Counted from the stretch's first letter, positions 1 through 7,708 are shown. The stretch: DNA of 25,974 bases from JBFKAV01 sp041621405 (GCA_041621405.1 JBFKAV010000032.1:1-25974); one strand, 5' to 3'. A program made the numbers and translations. Notes: generated from the sequence alone by a model not told the origin.

Positions 1-399
1 GGCCGGGTTCATCCCCGCGCGCGGGGCGCGACCCAGTCGGAGCACGATCTCGGGCTCGATCCTCGGCTCGATGAGCCGCGCGAGCGCCACGGCTGGTCCG
101 AGCGGCGCCGTCGTGCTGTCGTAGACGGGGCCCCAGATCGGGGCGTGGACGCCGTACTCGTCCCAGATGGTGCGGTTGGTGAAGCCGAGCTTGCGGCCGA
201 CGGGGTGCTCGCCCCGGGCCTCGCGGAGCCGCGTCACCTCGGTCGCGACACGGGCGGCGGCGGCGAGGTCGAAGCTCGGGTCGGCATCGGTGAGAGGCGC
301 GATCTGGCGCCCCTCATCGAGCGCGTCGAGGACGGCGCGGGCGGTGGCTTCGGGCTCGAGCAAGGCGGCTCCTCCGGCCGGCGGGGCCGAGAGTGCCAT
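1..399 (-). CDS. Fumarylacetoacetate hydrolase-family hydratase (2-keto-4-pentenoate hydratase type), partial
   Basis: The reading frame starts at the ATG at 399-397 and stays open to the left edge, giving the first 133 residues; the C-terminal half is outside the window. The segment GRKLGFTNRTIWDEYGV followed by HAPIWGPVYD is typical of the MhpD/2-keto-4-pentenoate hydratase branch of the FAH superfamily, whose members are about 260 aa. These are metal-dependent cytoplasmic enzymes that hydrate or decarboxylate 2-oxo-enoic acids, often in aromatic or amino-acid breakdown. The metal-binding glutamates of the family lie mostly beyond the cut; an IEPEIVLRLG stretch near the edge fits the region that starts the metal site. 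The gene is divergent from nfuA. The substrate cannot be inferred from what is visible. The exact start is uncertain because there is no strong ribosome binding site. Confidence 0.75.
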   Translation of the reverse strand, partial: MALSAPPAGGAALLEPEATARAVLDALDEGRQIAPLTDADPSFDLAAAARVATEVTRLREARGEHPVGRKLGFTNRTIWDEYGVHAPIWGPVYDSTTAPLGPAVALARLIEPRIEPEIVLRLGRAPRAGMNPA

Positions 400-537
400 G
401 GCGGCGGTCTTGGCGCCATGCCGCGCTGCACACCGGCGAGGAGGATCGCGCCCGGCCCGCGGGGCGGGCGCCCAAGAGGAACGGTGCGGGCAGCCAAACC
501 GCCCTGGCCGACACCCGGCGTGCCTGTTCGCATCCCC

Positions 538-554
538 TTTAGAACCGTTCTAAA
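538..554. promoter_or_regulatory. Irr-type iron control element (ICE box) upstream of nfuA
   Basis: The 17-base sequence TTTAGAACCGTTCTAAA is a perfect inverted repeat with 8-base arms around one central base. It matches the known alphaproteobacterial Irr/ICE consensus TTTAGAA-N3-TTCTAAA at every fixed position. It ends two bases before a possible -35 element (557-562) and 57 bases before the nfuA start. Irr is a Fur-family regulator that senses haem and iron status. Control of an Fe-S scaffold gene is biologically sensible, but binding is inferred from the sequence only. Confidence 0.75.
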
Positions 555-556
555 CC

Positions 557-585
557 TTGACTCGCGCGCCCGCGGGGCGCATATC
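557..585 (+). promoter_or_regulatory. Putative nfuA promoter
   Basis: A TTGACT hexamer at 557-562 is followed after 17 bases by CATATC at 580-585, a good -35 with a weak -10. The Irr-type box directly abuts the -35, a position compatible with either activation or repression. The GGAGAAA ribosome binding site follows at 599-606. Confidence 0.45.
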
Positions 586-611
586 CGAGCGTATTCCTCG
601 GAGAAACGCGC

Positions 612-1175
612 ATGTTCATCCAGACCGAATCAACCCCGAACCCAGCCACGCTGAAGTTCCTGCCCGGGCAGGCCGTTCTGGACGCCGGCACCGCCGATTT
701 CCCGAACCCCGAAGCGGGCGGGAATTCGCCGCTCGCGCGCCGCATCTTCGCGGTCGAGGGCGTGACCGCTGTGTTCCTTGGCAACGACTTCGTCACCGTG
801 ACCAAGGCCGAAGGTGTGGACTGGGCGCATATCAAGCCGGCGATCCTGGGCGCGGTGATGGAGCATTTCCAGTCCGGCCAGCCGGCCCTGGAGGACGACG
901 GCGCCCCGGGCAACGGCCATGCCGCGCATGACGGGCCGGACGCCGAGATCGTCAACCAGATCAAGGAGCTCCTGGACACCCGCGTGCGCCCCGCCGTGGC
1001 CCAGGACGGTGGCGACATCACCTTCCACGGCTTCGACCGTGGCGTCGTCTACCTGCACATGCAGGGTGCCTGCGCCGGCTGCCCGTCCTCGACGCTGACC
1101 CTGAAGATGGGAATCGAGAACCTGCTCCGGCACTACATCCCGGAGGTCATCGAAGTCCGCCCCGTTGCCGCCTGA
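612..1175 (+). CDS. nfuA: NifU-family Fe-S cluster scaffold/carrier protein Nfu
   Basis: This 187-residue protein has the two-domain layout of alphaproteobacterial and mitochondrial Nfu. An N-terminal Nfu_N domain opens with MFIQTESTPNPATLKFLPG (residues 1-85), and a C-terminal NifU-like domain covers about residues 105-185. The domains are joined by a short Gly/His/Asp-rich linker. The C-terminal domain carries the cluster-binding CxxC motif CAGC at Cys154 and Cys157. Family proteins bind a 4Fe-4S cluster between two subunits and deliver it to apoproteins such as lipoate synthase or aconitase in the cytoplasm. The ATG is preceded by GGAGAAA at good spacing. A perfect Irr-type operator lies upstream, so iron-responsive expression is likely. 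The gene overlaps the next frame by 11 bases, which suggests a co-transcribed cluster with the GFA protein, tsaB and rimI. Confidence 0.95.
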   Translation: MFIQTESTPNPATLKFLPGQAVLDAGTADFPNPEAGGNSPLARRIFAVEGVTAVFLGNDFVTVTKAEGVDWAHIKPAILGAVMEHFQSGQPALEDDGAPGNGHAAHDGPDAEIVNQIKELLDTRVRPAVAQDGGDITFHGFDRGVVYLHMQGACAGCPSSTLTLKMGIENLLRHYIPEVIEVRPVAA

Positions 1176-1626
1176 CGCCGCGGCGGGGCCCGCCCTCACG
1201 GGCAGGTGCTACTGCGGCGCCGTGTCGCTGACAATGGCGTCTCGGCCGATGATCGTCGTCTATTGCCACTGCGCCGACTGCCGACGCTGGACCGGCGGCC
1301 CGGTTGCCGCCTTCGCCGCCTTCGCCGACGCCGATTTTGCCGATGCGCCGGCGCTTGGACGCGCGTTCTCGGCCGCCTCGGGCGTCGAGCGCTGGACCTG
1401 CGGTGCCTGCGGCTCGCCGCTGGCGGCGCGGTTCGACTACCTGCCCGGACAGACCTACGTTCCGATTGGCGTGCTGGACCAGGCCGCCGATCTTGCACCA
1501 AGCCTTCATTGCCACGCCGATGCCCGGCTGCCCTGGATCCATGTCGACGACACCCTTCCGCGGTCGGACGGATCAGGACGCGCCCGCCTCAACGAAGCGG
1601 CGCGGAGGTCGGGCGACGGGCGGTAG
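1165..1626 (+). CDS. GFA/CENP-V family zinc protein
   Basis: The 153-residue protein has the cysteine pattern of the GFA (glutathione-dependent formaldehyde-activating enzyme-like) fold: CYC at 15-17, CHCADC at 34-39 and CGAC at 79-82. These residues bind one structural and one second zinc ion in the family. Most GFA-family members have no proven substrate, so activity on S-hydroxymethylglutathione should not be assumed. The chosen start is a TTG at 1165, inside the 3' end of nfuA. No ATG or GTG is available upstream in frame, and the first downstream GTG (1222) would remove the first zinc cysteines. An 11-base overlap with nfuA suggests translational coupling. Nine bases separate its stop from tsaB. 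Confidence 0.8.
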   Translation: MPPDAAAGPALTGRCYCGAVSLTMASRPMIVVYCHCADCRRWTGGPVAAFAAFADADFADAPALGRAFSAASGVERWTCGACGSPLAARFDYLPGQTYVPIGVLDQAADLAPSLHCHADARLPWIHVDDTLPRSDGSGRARLNEAARRSGDGR

Positions 1627-1635
1627 GCGGGCACC

Positions 1636-2328
1636 ATGGCGACGACCAAGGAACCCGAGCCGCCGACCCGGCATGACGGCCCCCCGCTAATTCTTGCCTT
1701 CGACACGTCGGCCGCCCATTGCGCGGCCGCCTTGCTGCGCGGCGACCGGCTGCTCGAGGCCCGTGCCGAGGAAATGGGCCGCGGCCAGGCCGAGCGGCTG
1801 ATGCCGATGCTGGAGGAGATGCTGGGCCGCGCTGGGCTGAGCTGGCGCGACCTCGACGCGATCGGCGTCGGCACCGGGCCCGGCAACTTCACCGGCGTCC
1901 GGCTGTCGGTGGCCGCGGCGCGGGGGCTGGCGCTCGCGCTCGGGATCCCGGCGATCGGGGTGACGGTGCTGGAGGCCAGGGCCTTCGGGCTCGGGCGGCC
2001 GGTGCTGGTGGCGCTGGAGGCGCGGCGGGGCCAGGTCTTCCTGCAGCTTTTCGAGGTGGATGCGGCCGAGGCGCCGGTCCTGGCCGATCCCGACGCGCTG
2101 CCGGCCTGGGCCTTCGGCCGGGAGGCCGTGACCGGCGATGCCGCCGCGCGTGTCGCGCGACTGATCGGCGCGCCGAAGCCGCTGGCGCCGGCGACGCCGC
2201 TGGCCGAGGCAATCGCGCGCATCACGCTGTCCCGCGCCGGCGTCCGGCAGCCGCGGCCGGCGCCGCTCTACCTGCGCCCGGCCGACGCCACGCCGCCGCG
2301 CGAGGCGCCGCCAGAGCTCATCTCGTGA
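1636..2328 (+). CDS. tsaB: tRNA t6A37 biosynthesis protein TsaB
   Basis: This 230-residue protein belongs to the ASKHA-fold TsaB/YeaZ family. Clear signs are the LAFDTSAA start of the fold (residues 20-27), the glycine-rich GTGPGNFTGVR motif (79-89) and the ARGLALALGIP segment just after it. TsaB pairs with TsaD and TsaE to transfer the threonylcarbamoyl group to A37 of ANN-decoding tRNAs in the cytoplasm. It is a non-catalytic partner that stabilises TsaD. Length fits the family (about 220-230 aa), with roughly 15 extra, probably disordered, N-terminal residues. The stop overlaps the GTG start of rimI, a pairing common in alphaproteobacteria. TsaD and TsaE are not in this window. Confidence 0.95.
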   Translation: MATTKEPEPPTRHDGPPLILAFDTSAAHCAAALLRGDRLLEARAEEMGRGQAERLMPMLEEMLGRAGLSWRDLDAIGVGTGPGNFTGVRLSVAAARGLALALGIPAIGVTVLEARAFGLGRPVLVALEARRGQVFLQLFEVDAAEAPVLADPDALPAWAFGREAVTGDAAARVARLIGAPKPLAPATPLAEAIARITLSRAGVRQPRPAPLYLRPADATPPREAPPELIS

Positions 2329-2741
2329 CCCCAGATCTCGATCCGTCGGCGATGGCGGCGCTTCATGCCGAGGCCTTCGCGCGGCCACGGCCCTGGTCGG
2401 CCGGCGAGTTCTCCGCGGTGCTCGCCGCGCCAGGGGCCTTCCTCCTGACCGAGGCCGGCGGCTTCCTCGTGGGCCGCGCGCTGGCCGGCGAGGCCGAGCT
2501 CCTGACGCTCGCGGTGCCGGCGGCGGCGCGTCGGCATGGCGTCGGGGCGCGGCTTCTCCGCGCCTTCGAGGCCGAGGCGCGGGCGCGCGGCGCAGACGAG
2601 GCGTTCCTCGAGGTAGCTTCCGACAATGAAGCCGCACGGGCGCTCTATGCCGGTGCCGGCTGGGCGGAGGCCGGGCGGCGGCGGGATTACTACGGCCGGG
2701 GCGCGGATGCGCTGATCTTCCGGAAATCGCTTGTCGCCTGA
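2325..2741 (+). CDS. rimI: GNAT N-acetyltransferase, RimI type
   Basis: This 138-residue GNAT-fold protein starts at a GTG (2325) that overlaps the tsaB stop in a GTGA arrangement, so translation is probably coupled. The acetyl-CoA-binding loop is seen as RRHGVGARLL, and the C-terminal signature NEAARALYAGAGW followed by RRRDYY is characteristic of RimI. The enzyme acetylates the N-terminal alpha-amino group of ribosomal protein S18 in model bacteria. The tsaB-rimI pairing is conserved widely. A shorter or unusual substrate range cannot be excluded from sequence alone. Confidence 0.9.
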   Translation: MTPDLDPSAMAALHAEAFARPRPWSAGEFSAVLAAPGAFLLTEAGGFLVGRALAGEAELLTLAVPAAARRHGVGARLLRAFEAEARARGADEAFLEVASDNEAARALYAGAGWAEAGRRRDYYGRGADALIFRKSLVA

Positions 2742-2798
2742 CGCTGCCGCCGGCGATGCGCTAGGACTGGGGGCGACGAGTCGGAGCGGGAGGGAGCG

Positions 2799-3599
2799 AT
2801 GGGCGCGGAGGAGATTGCCGATCTGGTCCGGGCGCGGGCCGGGGCGGCGCCGGTCAGGCTGGGGATGATCCTCGGCTCCGGGCTTGGGCACCTGGCCGCG
2901 GCGGTCGAGGGCGTCGCGGTGCCCTACGCGGAGCTGCCGGGCTTTCCGCATGCCGGCGTTTCGGGGCACAACGCCGAGCTGGTGATCGGCACCCTGGAGG
3001 GCGTCCGCGTCGCCGCCTTCGGCGGCCGCGTGCACTACTACGAGCACGGCGATCCGGCGGCGATGCGGCTGCCGCTCGAAGTGCTCAAGGCGCTGGGCGG
3101 CGAGGCCCTGATCCTCACCAACGCGGCGGGCTCGCTCAGACCCGACATCCCGCCAGGGGAGCTCATGCTTCTTTCCGACCACATCGACTTCTCCGGGCGG
3201 AACCCGCTGATCGGCGAGCCGACCGACGCGCGCTTCGTGCCGATGACCGATGCCCACGACCCCGGCCTGCGGGCAAGCCTGAAGGCCGCGGCGGCGGCCG
3301 AGGGGGTGAAGCTGGCCGAGGGGGTCTATGCCTGGTTCTCCGGCCCCTCGTTCGAGACCCCGGCCGAGATCCGCGCGGTGCGCGCGCTCGGGGCCGACGC
3401 GGTGGGGATGTCGACCGTGCCCGAGGTGATCCTGGCGCGGTTTCTCGGCCTGAAGGTCGCGGCGATCTCCACGGTCACCAACATGGCGGCGGGGCTCTCC
3501 GAGGAGAAGATCAGCCACGAGCACACCAAGGCGATGGCGCCTCTCGGCGCCGCGAAATTGGAGCGCGTGCTCAGGGGCTTCCTGCGCGGGCTACGCTGA
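2799..3599 (+). CDS. Purine nucleoside phosphorylase (trimeric class I)
   Basis: This 266-residue protein has all the landmarks of the trimeric PNP family: ILGSGLG (24-30), the phosphate-binding GRVHYYE (76-82), NAAG (108-111), the base-binding loop GPSFETPAEIR (182-192), VGMSTVPE (202-209) and TNMAAG (227-232). Glu186 and Asn228 align with the purine-recognising Glu and Asn of human PNP, which predicts a 6-oxopurine (inosine/guanosine) preference. It cleaves nucleosides with phosphate to the base and ribose 1-phosphate for salvage. A strong GGGAGGGAG ribosome binding site precedes the ATG. It is 57 bases downstream of rimI and could be part of the same transcript or have its own promoter. 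Confidence 0.93.
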   Translation: MGAEEIADLVRARAGAAPVRLGMILGSGLGHLAAAVEGVAVPYAELPGFPHAGVSGHNAELVIGTLEGVRVAAFGGRVHYYEHGDPAAMRLPLEVLKALGGEALILTNAAGSLRPDIPPGELMLLSDHIDFSGRNPLIGEPTDARFVPMTDAHDPGLRASLKAAAAAEGVKLAEGVYAWFSGPSFETPAEIRAVRALGADAVGMSTVPEVILARFLGLKVAAISTVTNMAAGLSEEKISHEHTKAMAPLGAAKLERVLRGFLRGLR

Positions 3600-3683
3600 G
3601 CCGGCGCCCGGCGGAGGGTTTGACAACCGCGCGGAGGCGGCGCAAGGAAGGGGAACCCGCAAATTCACTAGCGCCGTTGGGTC

Positions 3684-4601
3684 ATGCAGCTCTACCTCCC
3701 TATCGCCGAGGTCTCGGTCAACGTCTTCCTGCTTCTGGGATTGGGCGGGATCGTGGGTGTGCTGTCGGGGATGTTCGGCGTGGGCGGCGGGTTCCTGATG
3801 ACGCCGCTTCTATTCTTCATCGGCATCCCGCCCGCGGTTGCGGTCGCGACCGAGGCGAACCAGATCGTCGCCTCTTCCGTCTCCGGGGTGCTGGCGCATC
3901 TGCGGCGCAAGACGGTGGACCTAAAGATGGGCACCGTGCTGCTGATCGGCGGCCTGATCGGCGCCACCATCGGGGTGCAGATCTTCACCGCTCTGCGCGC
4001 GATCGGGCAGGTCGACCTGCTGGTCCGGCTTTGCTACGTGGTCTTTCTGGGCGCGATCGGCACGCTGATGTTCATCGAGAGCCTGAACGCGATCCTGAAG
4101 TCGAAGAAGCCCGGCGCGAAGCACGTGCGCAAGCAGCACACCTGGATTCACGCCCTGCCCTTCCGGGTGAAGTTCCGCACCTCGCAGCTCTACATTTCGG
4201 TTATTCCGCCGCTGATCGTCGGCGCGTTGGTCGGCATCCTGTCGGCGATCATGGGGGTCGGCGGCGGCTTCATCATGGTGCCGGCCATGATCTACCTTCT
4301 GGGCATGCCGACCAAGGTTGTCGTCGGCACCTCGCTCTTTCAGATCATCTTCGTGACCGGCGCGACGACGCTGATGCACGCGACGCGGAACTTCACCGTC
4401 GACGTGGCGCTGGCGGTGCTGCTGCTGGTCGGCGGCGTGATCGGCGCGCAGATCGGCGCGCGGATCGGGGTGAAGCTCAAGGCCGAGCAGCTGCGCATCC
4501 TGCTGGCGGTGATGGTCTTGGCGGTCTGCGTGAAGGTGCTTCTGGATCTCGTGCTGACGCCGGCGGAGATCTATTCGCTGGGGTTCGGGGGGCACAGCTG
4601 A
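3684..4601 (+). CDS. TSUP (TauE/SafE) family membrane transporter
   Basis: The 305-residue, highly hydrophobic protein has the internal duplication typical of TSUP/TauE/SafE transporters. Two copies of a glycine-rich element are visible: GMFGVGGGF (29-37) and IMGVGGGF (189-196). Each starts a half of about four membrane helices, and a hydrophilic basic loop (about 138-168) lies between them. Family members export sulfite, sulfoacetate or related organosulfur anions. The substrate is not determined here. The stop codon overlaps the start of the TIGR02186 gene (TGATG), so the two are surely co-translated. The ATG at 3684 has no convincing Shine-Dalgarno sequence, but an upstream start would add a non-hydrophobic leader unlike the family. 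Confidence 0.9.
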   Translation: MQLYLPIAEVSVNVFLLLGLGGIVGVLSGMFGVGGGFLMTPLLFFIGIPPAVAVATEANQIVASSVSGVLAHLRRKTVDLKMGTVLLIGGLIGATIGVQIFTALRAIGQVDLLVRLCYVVFLGAIGTLMFIESLNAILKSKKPGAKHVRKQHTWIHALPFRVKFRTSQLYISVIPPLIVGALVGILSAIMGVGGGFIMVPAMIYLLGMPTKVVVGTSLFQIIFVTGATTLMHATRNFTVDVALAVLLLVGGVIGAQIGARIGVKLKAEQLRILLAVMVLAVCVKVLLDLVLTPAEIYSLGFGGHS

Positions 4602-5365
4602 TGCGGTGGGTGCTTCTGACCTTCGCGATCTGGATCGCGGCGGCGGCGCCCGGGGCAGCGCGGGAAAGCATCGTCGCGGACCTGAGCCAGCGGCGGATCG
4701 GGATCACCGCGAATTTCGACGGATCGGAGATCCTTCTTTTCGGGGCGGTGAAGCGGGAGGAGCCGATCGATCTGCTCTACCCCCTGTCGGTCATCATCAC
4801 GGTGTCGGGCCCGCTGCAGCCGGTCACCGTCCGGCGCAAGACGCGTGTCGCGGGGATCTGGGTGAACTCGGCCGCGGTCGAGGTGGATGCGGCGCCGTCG
4901 TTCTACGCGGTCGCAACGACCCGGCCGCTGGACCAGGCGCTTTCGAACACCGAGGACTTGCGCTGGAAGATCACGATCCCGCGGGCGATCCGGTCGGTCG
5001 GCGCGCCCGCGACGGTACGGGACTCGCCGACATTCACCCAGGCGCTGATCCGCATCAGGCTGAGGAACGGCGCCTATCAGATGAACCAGAACACCATCGC
5101 CTTCTACGACCAGACACTGTTCAACACGTCGGTCAAGCTGCCGGCGAACCTGATCGAGGGGGACTACCGGGTCTCGCTCTACCTGACGCGGAACCGCGAG
5201 GTCGTGGCGCATGACACGACCACCCTGTTCGTGCGCAAGGTCGGACTGGAGCGCTGGCTCTACCGGCTCGCCCATGACCGGCCGCTGGTATACGGGCTGA
5301 TGTCGATCTTCATCGCGATCGCGGCGGGCTGGATCGCCTCGGCGATCTTCAAGCGGGTGAGATAG
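4601..5365 (+). CDS. TIGR02186 family (Alph_Pro_TM) membrane-anchored protein
   Basis: The 254-residue protein begins with a signal-like segment (1-20, ending GAARE), continues with a mostly beta-type periplasmic region, and ends with one membrane helix (about 228-249) plus a short basic tail. It matches the alphaproteobacterial family named TIGR02186/Alph_Pro_TM. Features are the early AxLSQRRIGI and GSEILLFGAV segments and a late EGDYRVSLYLTRNREVV stretch. The function is unknown. Genes of this family are often next to TSUP sulfite exporters, and the one-base overlap here supports a shared job, perhaps as an accessory or sensor subunit. The stop codon is the first three bases of a perfect hairpin shared with the convergent SDR gene. 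Confidence 0.85.
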   Translation: MRWVLLTFAIWIAAAAPGAARESIVADLSQRRIGITANFDGSEILLFGAVKREEPIDLLYPLSVIITVSGPLQPVTVRRKTRVAGIWVNSAAVEVDAAPSFYAVATTRPLDQALSNTEDLRWKITIPRAIRSVGAPATVRDSPTFTQALIRIRLRNGAYQMNQNTIAFYDQTLFNTSVKLPANLIEGDYRVSLYLTRNREVVAHDTTTLFVRKVGLERWLYRLAHDRPLVYGLMSIFIAIAAGWIASAIFKRVR

Positions 5366-5384
5366 CGGCGGAGCGTCGCCGCTA
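5363..5384. terminator. Bidirectional hairpin between convergent genes
   Basis: Arms TAGCGGCG (5363-5370) and CGCCGCTA (5377-5384) pair perfectly over 8 bases with a 6-base loop. The outermost TAG on each strand is the stop codon of the respective gene, so the hairpin exactly spans the gap. There is no U-tract, so termination may need Rho, or the hairpin may act as an RNA end-protector. Confidence 0.55.
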
Positions 5385-6101
5385 GCCCCGCCCGACGAAG
5401 GGCATCTTGGTCGCCATCACGGTGAGATTGAGCACGTTCGCGGAAAGCGGCAGGGCGGCCATGTAGAGCACCGCATCGGCTACGTCGGCCACATCCATCA
5501 TCGGCGGCGGGGCGCCCGGGTTCTTCGCGGCGATCTCCTCCAGCAGCTCGGTTCGGGCGTTGCCGATGTCGACCTGGCCCGCCGCGATGTCGTGGGGCCG
5601 GCCGTCGAGCGCGAGCGTCTTGGTCAGCCCGGTGATGGCGTGCTTGGTGGCGGTGTAGGCCACCGAGCCCGGGCGCGGCGCATGGGCCGAGATCGAGCCA
5701 TTGTTGACGATCCGCCCGCCGCGGGGCTCCTGCGTGCGCATCTGCCGGTAGGCGGCACGGGCGCAGAGGAACATGCCGGTGAGGTTGAGGTCGACCACCC
5801 GGCGCCACTCATCCACCGGCACCTCGTGGATTTCGCCCATGGGACCGAACATGCCGGCGTTGTTGAAGAGCACGTCGATGCGGCCAAAGTGCTTCGCAGC
5901 GGCACCGAAGGCGTTGTCGACCTGGTCCTCGTCGGTCACGTCGGCAGGGTGGACAAGCGCGTTGTCGCGCCCCCCGGCCACATCCTTCAGCCTGTCCTCG
6001 CGCCGGGCGATCAGGGTAACGGCCCAGCCTTCGGCCATGAACCGCTCGGCCACGGCCCGGCCGATGCCGGAGCTCGCGCCGGTGACGACGATGTGCCTCA
6101 T
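5382..6101 (-). CDS. Short-chain dehydrogenase/reductase (SDR)
   Basis: This 239-residue classical SDR has the cofactor motif TGASSGIG (7-14), NNAG (80-83) and the catalytic Ser136, Tyr149 and Lys153 (YTATK). Arginines after the second beta strand (ARR, 32-34) suggest NADPH rather than NADH. The physiological substrate is not evident. Its ATG overlaps the stop of the upstream helicase gene (ATGA), which indicates translational coupling, although the two proteins have no obvious functional link. The C-terminus ends shortly after ATKMPFVGRG and lacks a substrate-binding extension. It converges with the TIGR02186 gene. Confidence 0.9.
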   Translation of the reverse strand: MRHIVVTGASSGIGRAVAERFMAEGWAVTLIARREDRLKDVAGGRDNALVHPADVTDEDQVDNAFGAAAKHFGRIDVLFNNAGMFGPMGEIHEVPVDEWRRVVDLNLTGMFLCARAAYRQMRTQEPRGGRIVNNGSISAHAPRPGSVAYTATKHAITGLTKTLALDGRPHDIAAGQVDIGNARTELLEEIAAKNPGAPPPMMDVADVADAVLYMAALPLSANVLNLTVMATKMPFVGRG

Positions 6102-7639
6102 ACCTCTTCCTCCGCTGCGAGGGCGAGCGGTGCCGCCGCGCCCTTGAGATCTTCCACTGTGAGCGGCGCAGTCGGCCGTGCAAGCCGGTTCCGCGTGACC
6201 CAGATCAGCCGCTCCTCCGCCCGGGTGATGGCGACGTAGGCGAGCCGTTTCCAGAGCGGCAGGCCGGCCTCGGTGCGGCCCGTCCGTGCCGCGACCCAGA
6301 GGTCGGGCGCGAAGAGCTGCACCGCGGGCCATTGCGAGCCCTGCGCCTTGTGGATGGTGACCGCCGCGCCGTGCAGGAGCGCCACGCCCATTGTTGCGGC
6401 GAAGGGGATGAAGGGCTCTTCCGCGTCGGGCAGCTCGATCTTGACGATCGAGGCGACCGAGACCTGCGGATCTTCGGTGCCGATGACGTGGAGCCGCGAG
6501 AAGCCCGGCTTGCGGCCCGGGCCGAGGTAGATCACCTGTGCGCCCTTGATCAGGCCGCGCGCCTCGAGGTCGATGCGCCGCTTGCGTTGCTTCAGGGGCA
6601 GCTCGATGCCGTCGCAGATCAGGGGCTCGCCGGGCAGGAGCGCGTCGGCTGGCGCATCGTAGGCGGCGCGGAAGGCCTGGATCAGGCGGACCCGGGTGAC
6701 GTTGCGCCAGACCAGCACCGGCGAACGCGCGATCAGGTCGGCCTCGACGCGCTCGGCGACCTCGACCCGCGGGTCGTCGCGGGCGGCGTTCTCGACCATC
6801 CGCTCGAAGCCCTCGAAGCTCAGGGCGTCGTCGCCGAGCGCGTGGGCGAGGTCGAGGATCGGGCTGTCGGCCTCCTGCCGGTGGATACGGTGGAGGACCA
6901 GCCGGCGCTTCTCGGGCAGCCGGTCGAACACCATCTCGCCCGACTGGCCCACCGGTGCAAGCTGCGCGGGGTCGCCGAAGAGCAGGAGTGTGGAGAAGAT
7001 CTCCTTCAGGTCGTCGAGCATCTTCTCGTCGAGCATCGAGGCCTCGTCGACGAAGCCGATGTCCAAGGGGTCGTCGCGGCGCTTCCAGCCCTTGATGAAG
7101 TCCGAGCCCCTGAGCCCCGCGGCGGCGAGCGCGCCTGGGATCGACTTCACCTGCGCGTAGAAGGCGAAGGCGCGGTCGAGCGCGGCGTCGGTCAGCCCCT
7201 CGACACTTGGCCGGGCGCCCTGGCCCGCGAGCCACTCGGCGATCTTCTCATATTCGGGGTCGTAGACCGGGGTGTAGAGGATGCGGTGGATCGTGGTTGC
7301 CGGCACCCCGCGGCTGCGCAGCACCGAGGCTGCCTTGTTGGTGGGCGCGAGGATCGCCAGCGTTCGCCGGTCCTTGCGGCGGCGGCCCTCCCAGTCACCC
7401 GAGACGGTCTCGACCCCGGCCTCGGAGAGCGCCTTGGCGAGCTCGCTCAGGAGCATCGTCTTGCCGGAGCCGGCCTTGCCGATCACCGCCAGCACGCCGG
7501 GGCCGGACTGCGCCTCGGGGCTGAGGCTGCCGGCTTCGATGTCGACGCCGGCGCCGCGCAGGAGCTCGGCCACGCGGTCGTGGGCTTCGGCCTGGTCCTC
7601 GGAGAACTGGATCGCGGAGCGCGCCATGGCCCGGACCAT
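6098..7639 (-). CDS. RecD-like superfamily 1 DNA helicase
   Basis: This 513-residue protein has SF1 helicase motifs: Walker A GKAGSGKT (54-61), motif Ia around APTNKAASVL, Walker B VDEAS (197-201), the GDPAQLAPV motif III (222-230), and C-terminal motifs TIHKAQGSQW and YVAITRAEERL of the UvrD_C_2 type. It is shorter than RecD2 and lacks the RecD N-terminal extension, so it is best described as a stand-alone ATP-dependent RecD-like or AAA/UvrD_C_2 helicase. It is predicted to unwind DNA 5' to 3' in the cytoplasm; the cellular role is not known. The start could be the ATG at 7639 or at 7627; neither has a clear ribosome binding site. It overlaps the SDR downstream by four bases. Confidence 0.88.
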   Translation of the reverse strand: MVRAMARSAIQFSEDQAEAHDRVAELLRGAGVDIEAGSLSPEAQSGPGVLAVIGKAGSGKTMLLSELAKALSEAGVETVSGDWEGRRRKDRRTLAILAPTNKAASVLRSRGVPATTIHRILYTPVYDPEYEKIAEWLAGQGARPSVEGLTDAALDRAFAFYAQVKSIPGALAAAGLRGSDFIKGWKRRDDPLDIGFVDEASMLDEKMLDDLKEIFSTLLLFGDPAQLAPVGQSGEMVFDRLPEKRRLVLHRIHRQEADSPILDLAHALGDDALSFEGFERMVENAARDDPRVEVAERVEADLIARSPVLVWRNVTRVRLIQAFRAAYDAPADALLPGEPLICDGIELPLKQRKRRIDLEARGLIKGAQVIYLGPGRKPGFSRLHVIGTEDPQVSVASIVKIELPDAEEPFIPFAATMGVALLHGAAVTIHKAQGSQWPAVQLFAPDLWVAARTGRTEAGLPLWKRLAYVAITRAEERLIWVTRNRLARPTAPLTVEDLKGAAAPLALAAEEEV

Positions 7640-7708
7640 AGGCCCTGCCCGGAGCGGGGGCCAGCGGCGATCGGGCGGCGCGGGGCCTACGCGGCAGGCC
7701 CTCCGAGG

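Noticed and set aside
3620..3648. TTGACA at 3620 as a promoter for the TSUP gene
   Set aside because: The -35 is perfect, but no acceptable -10 occurs at 16-18 bases (CAAGGA or AAGGAA only).
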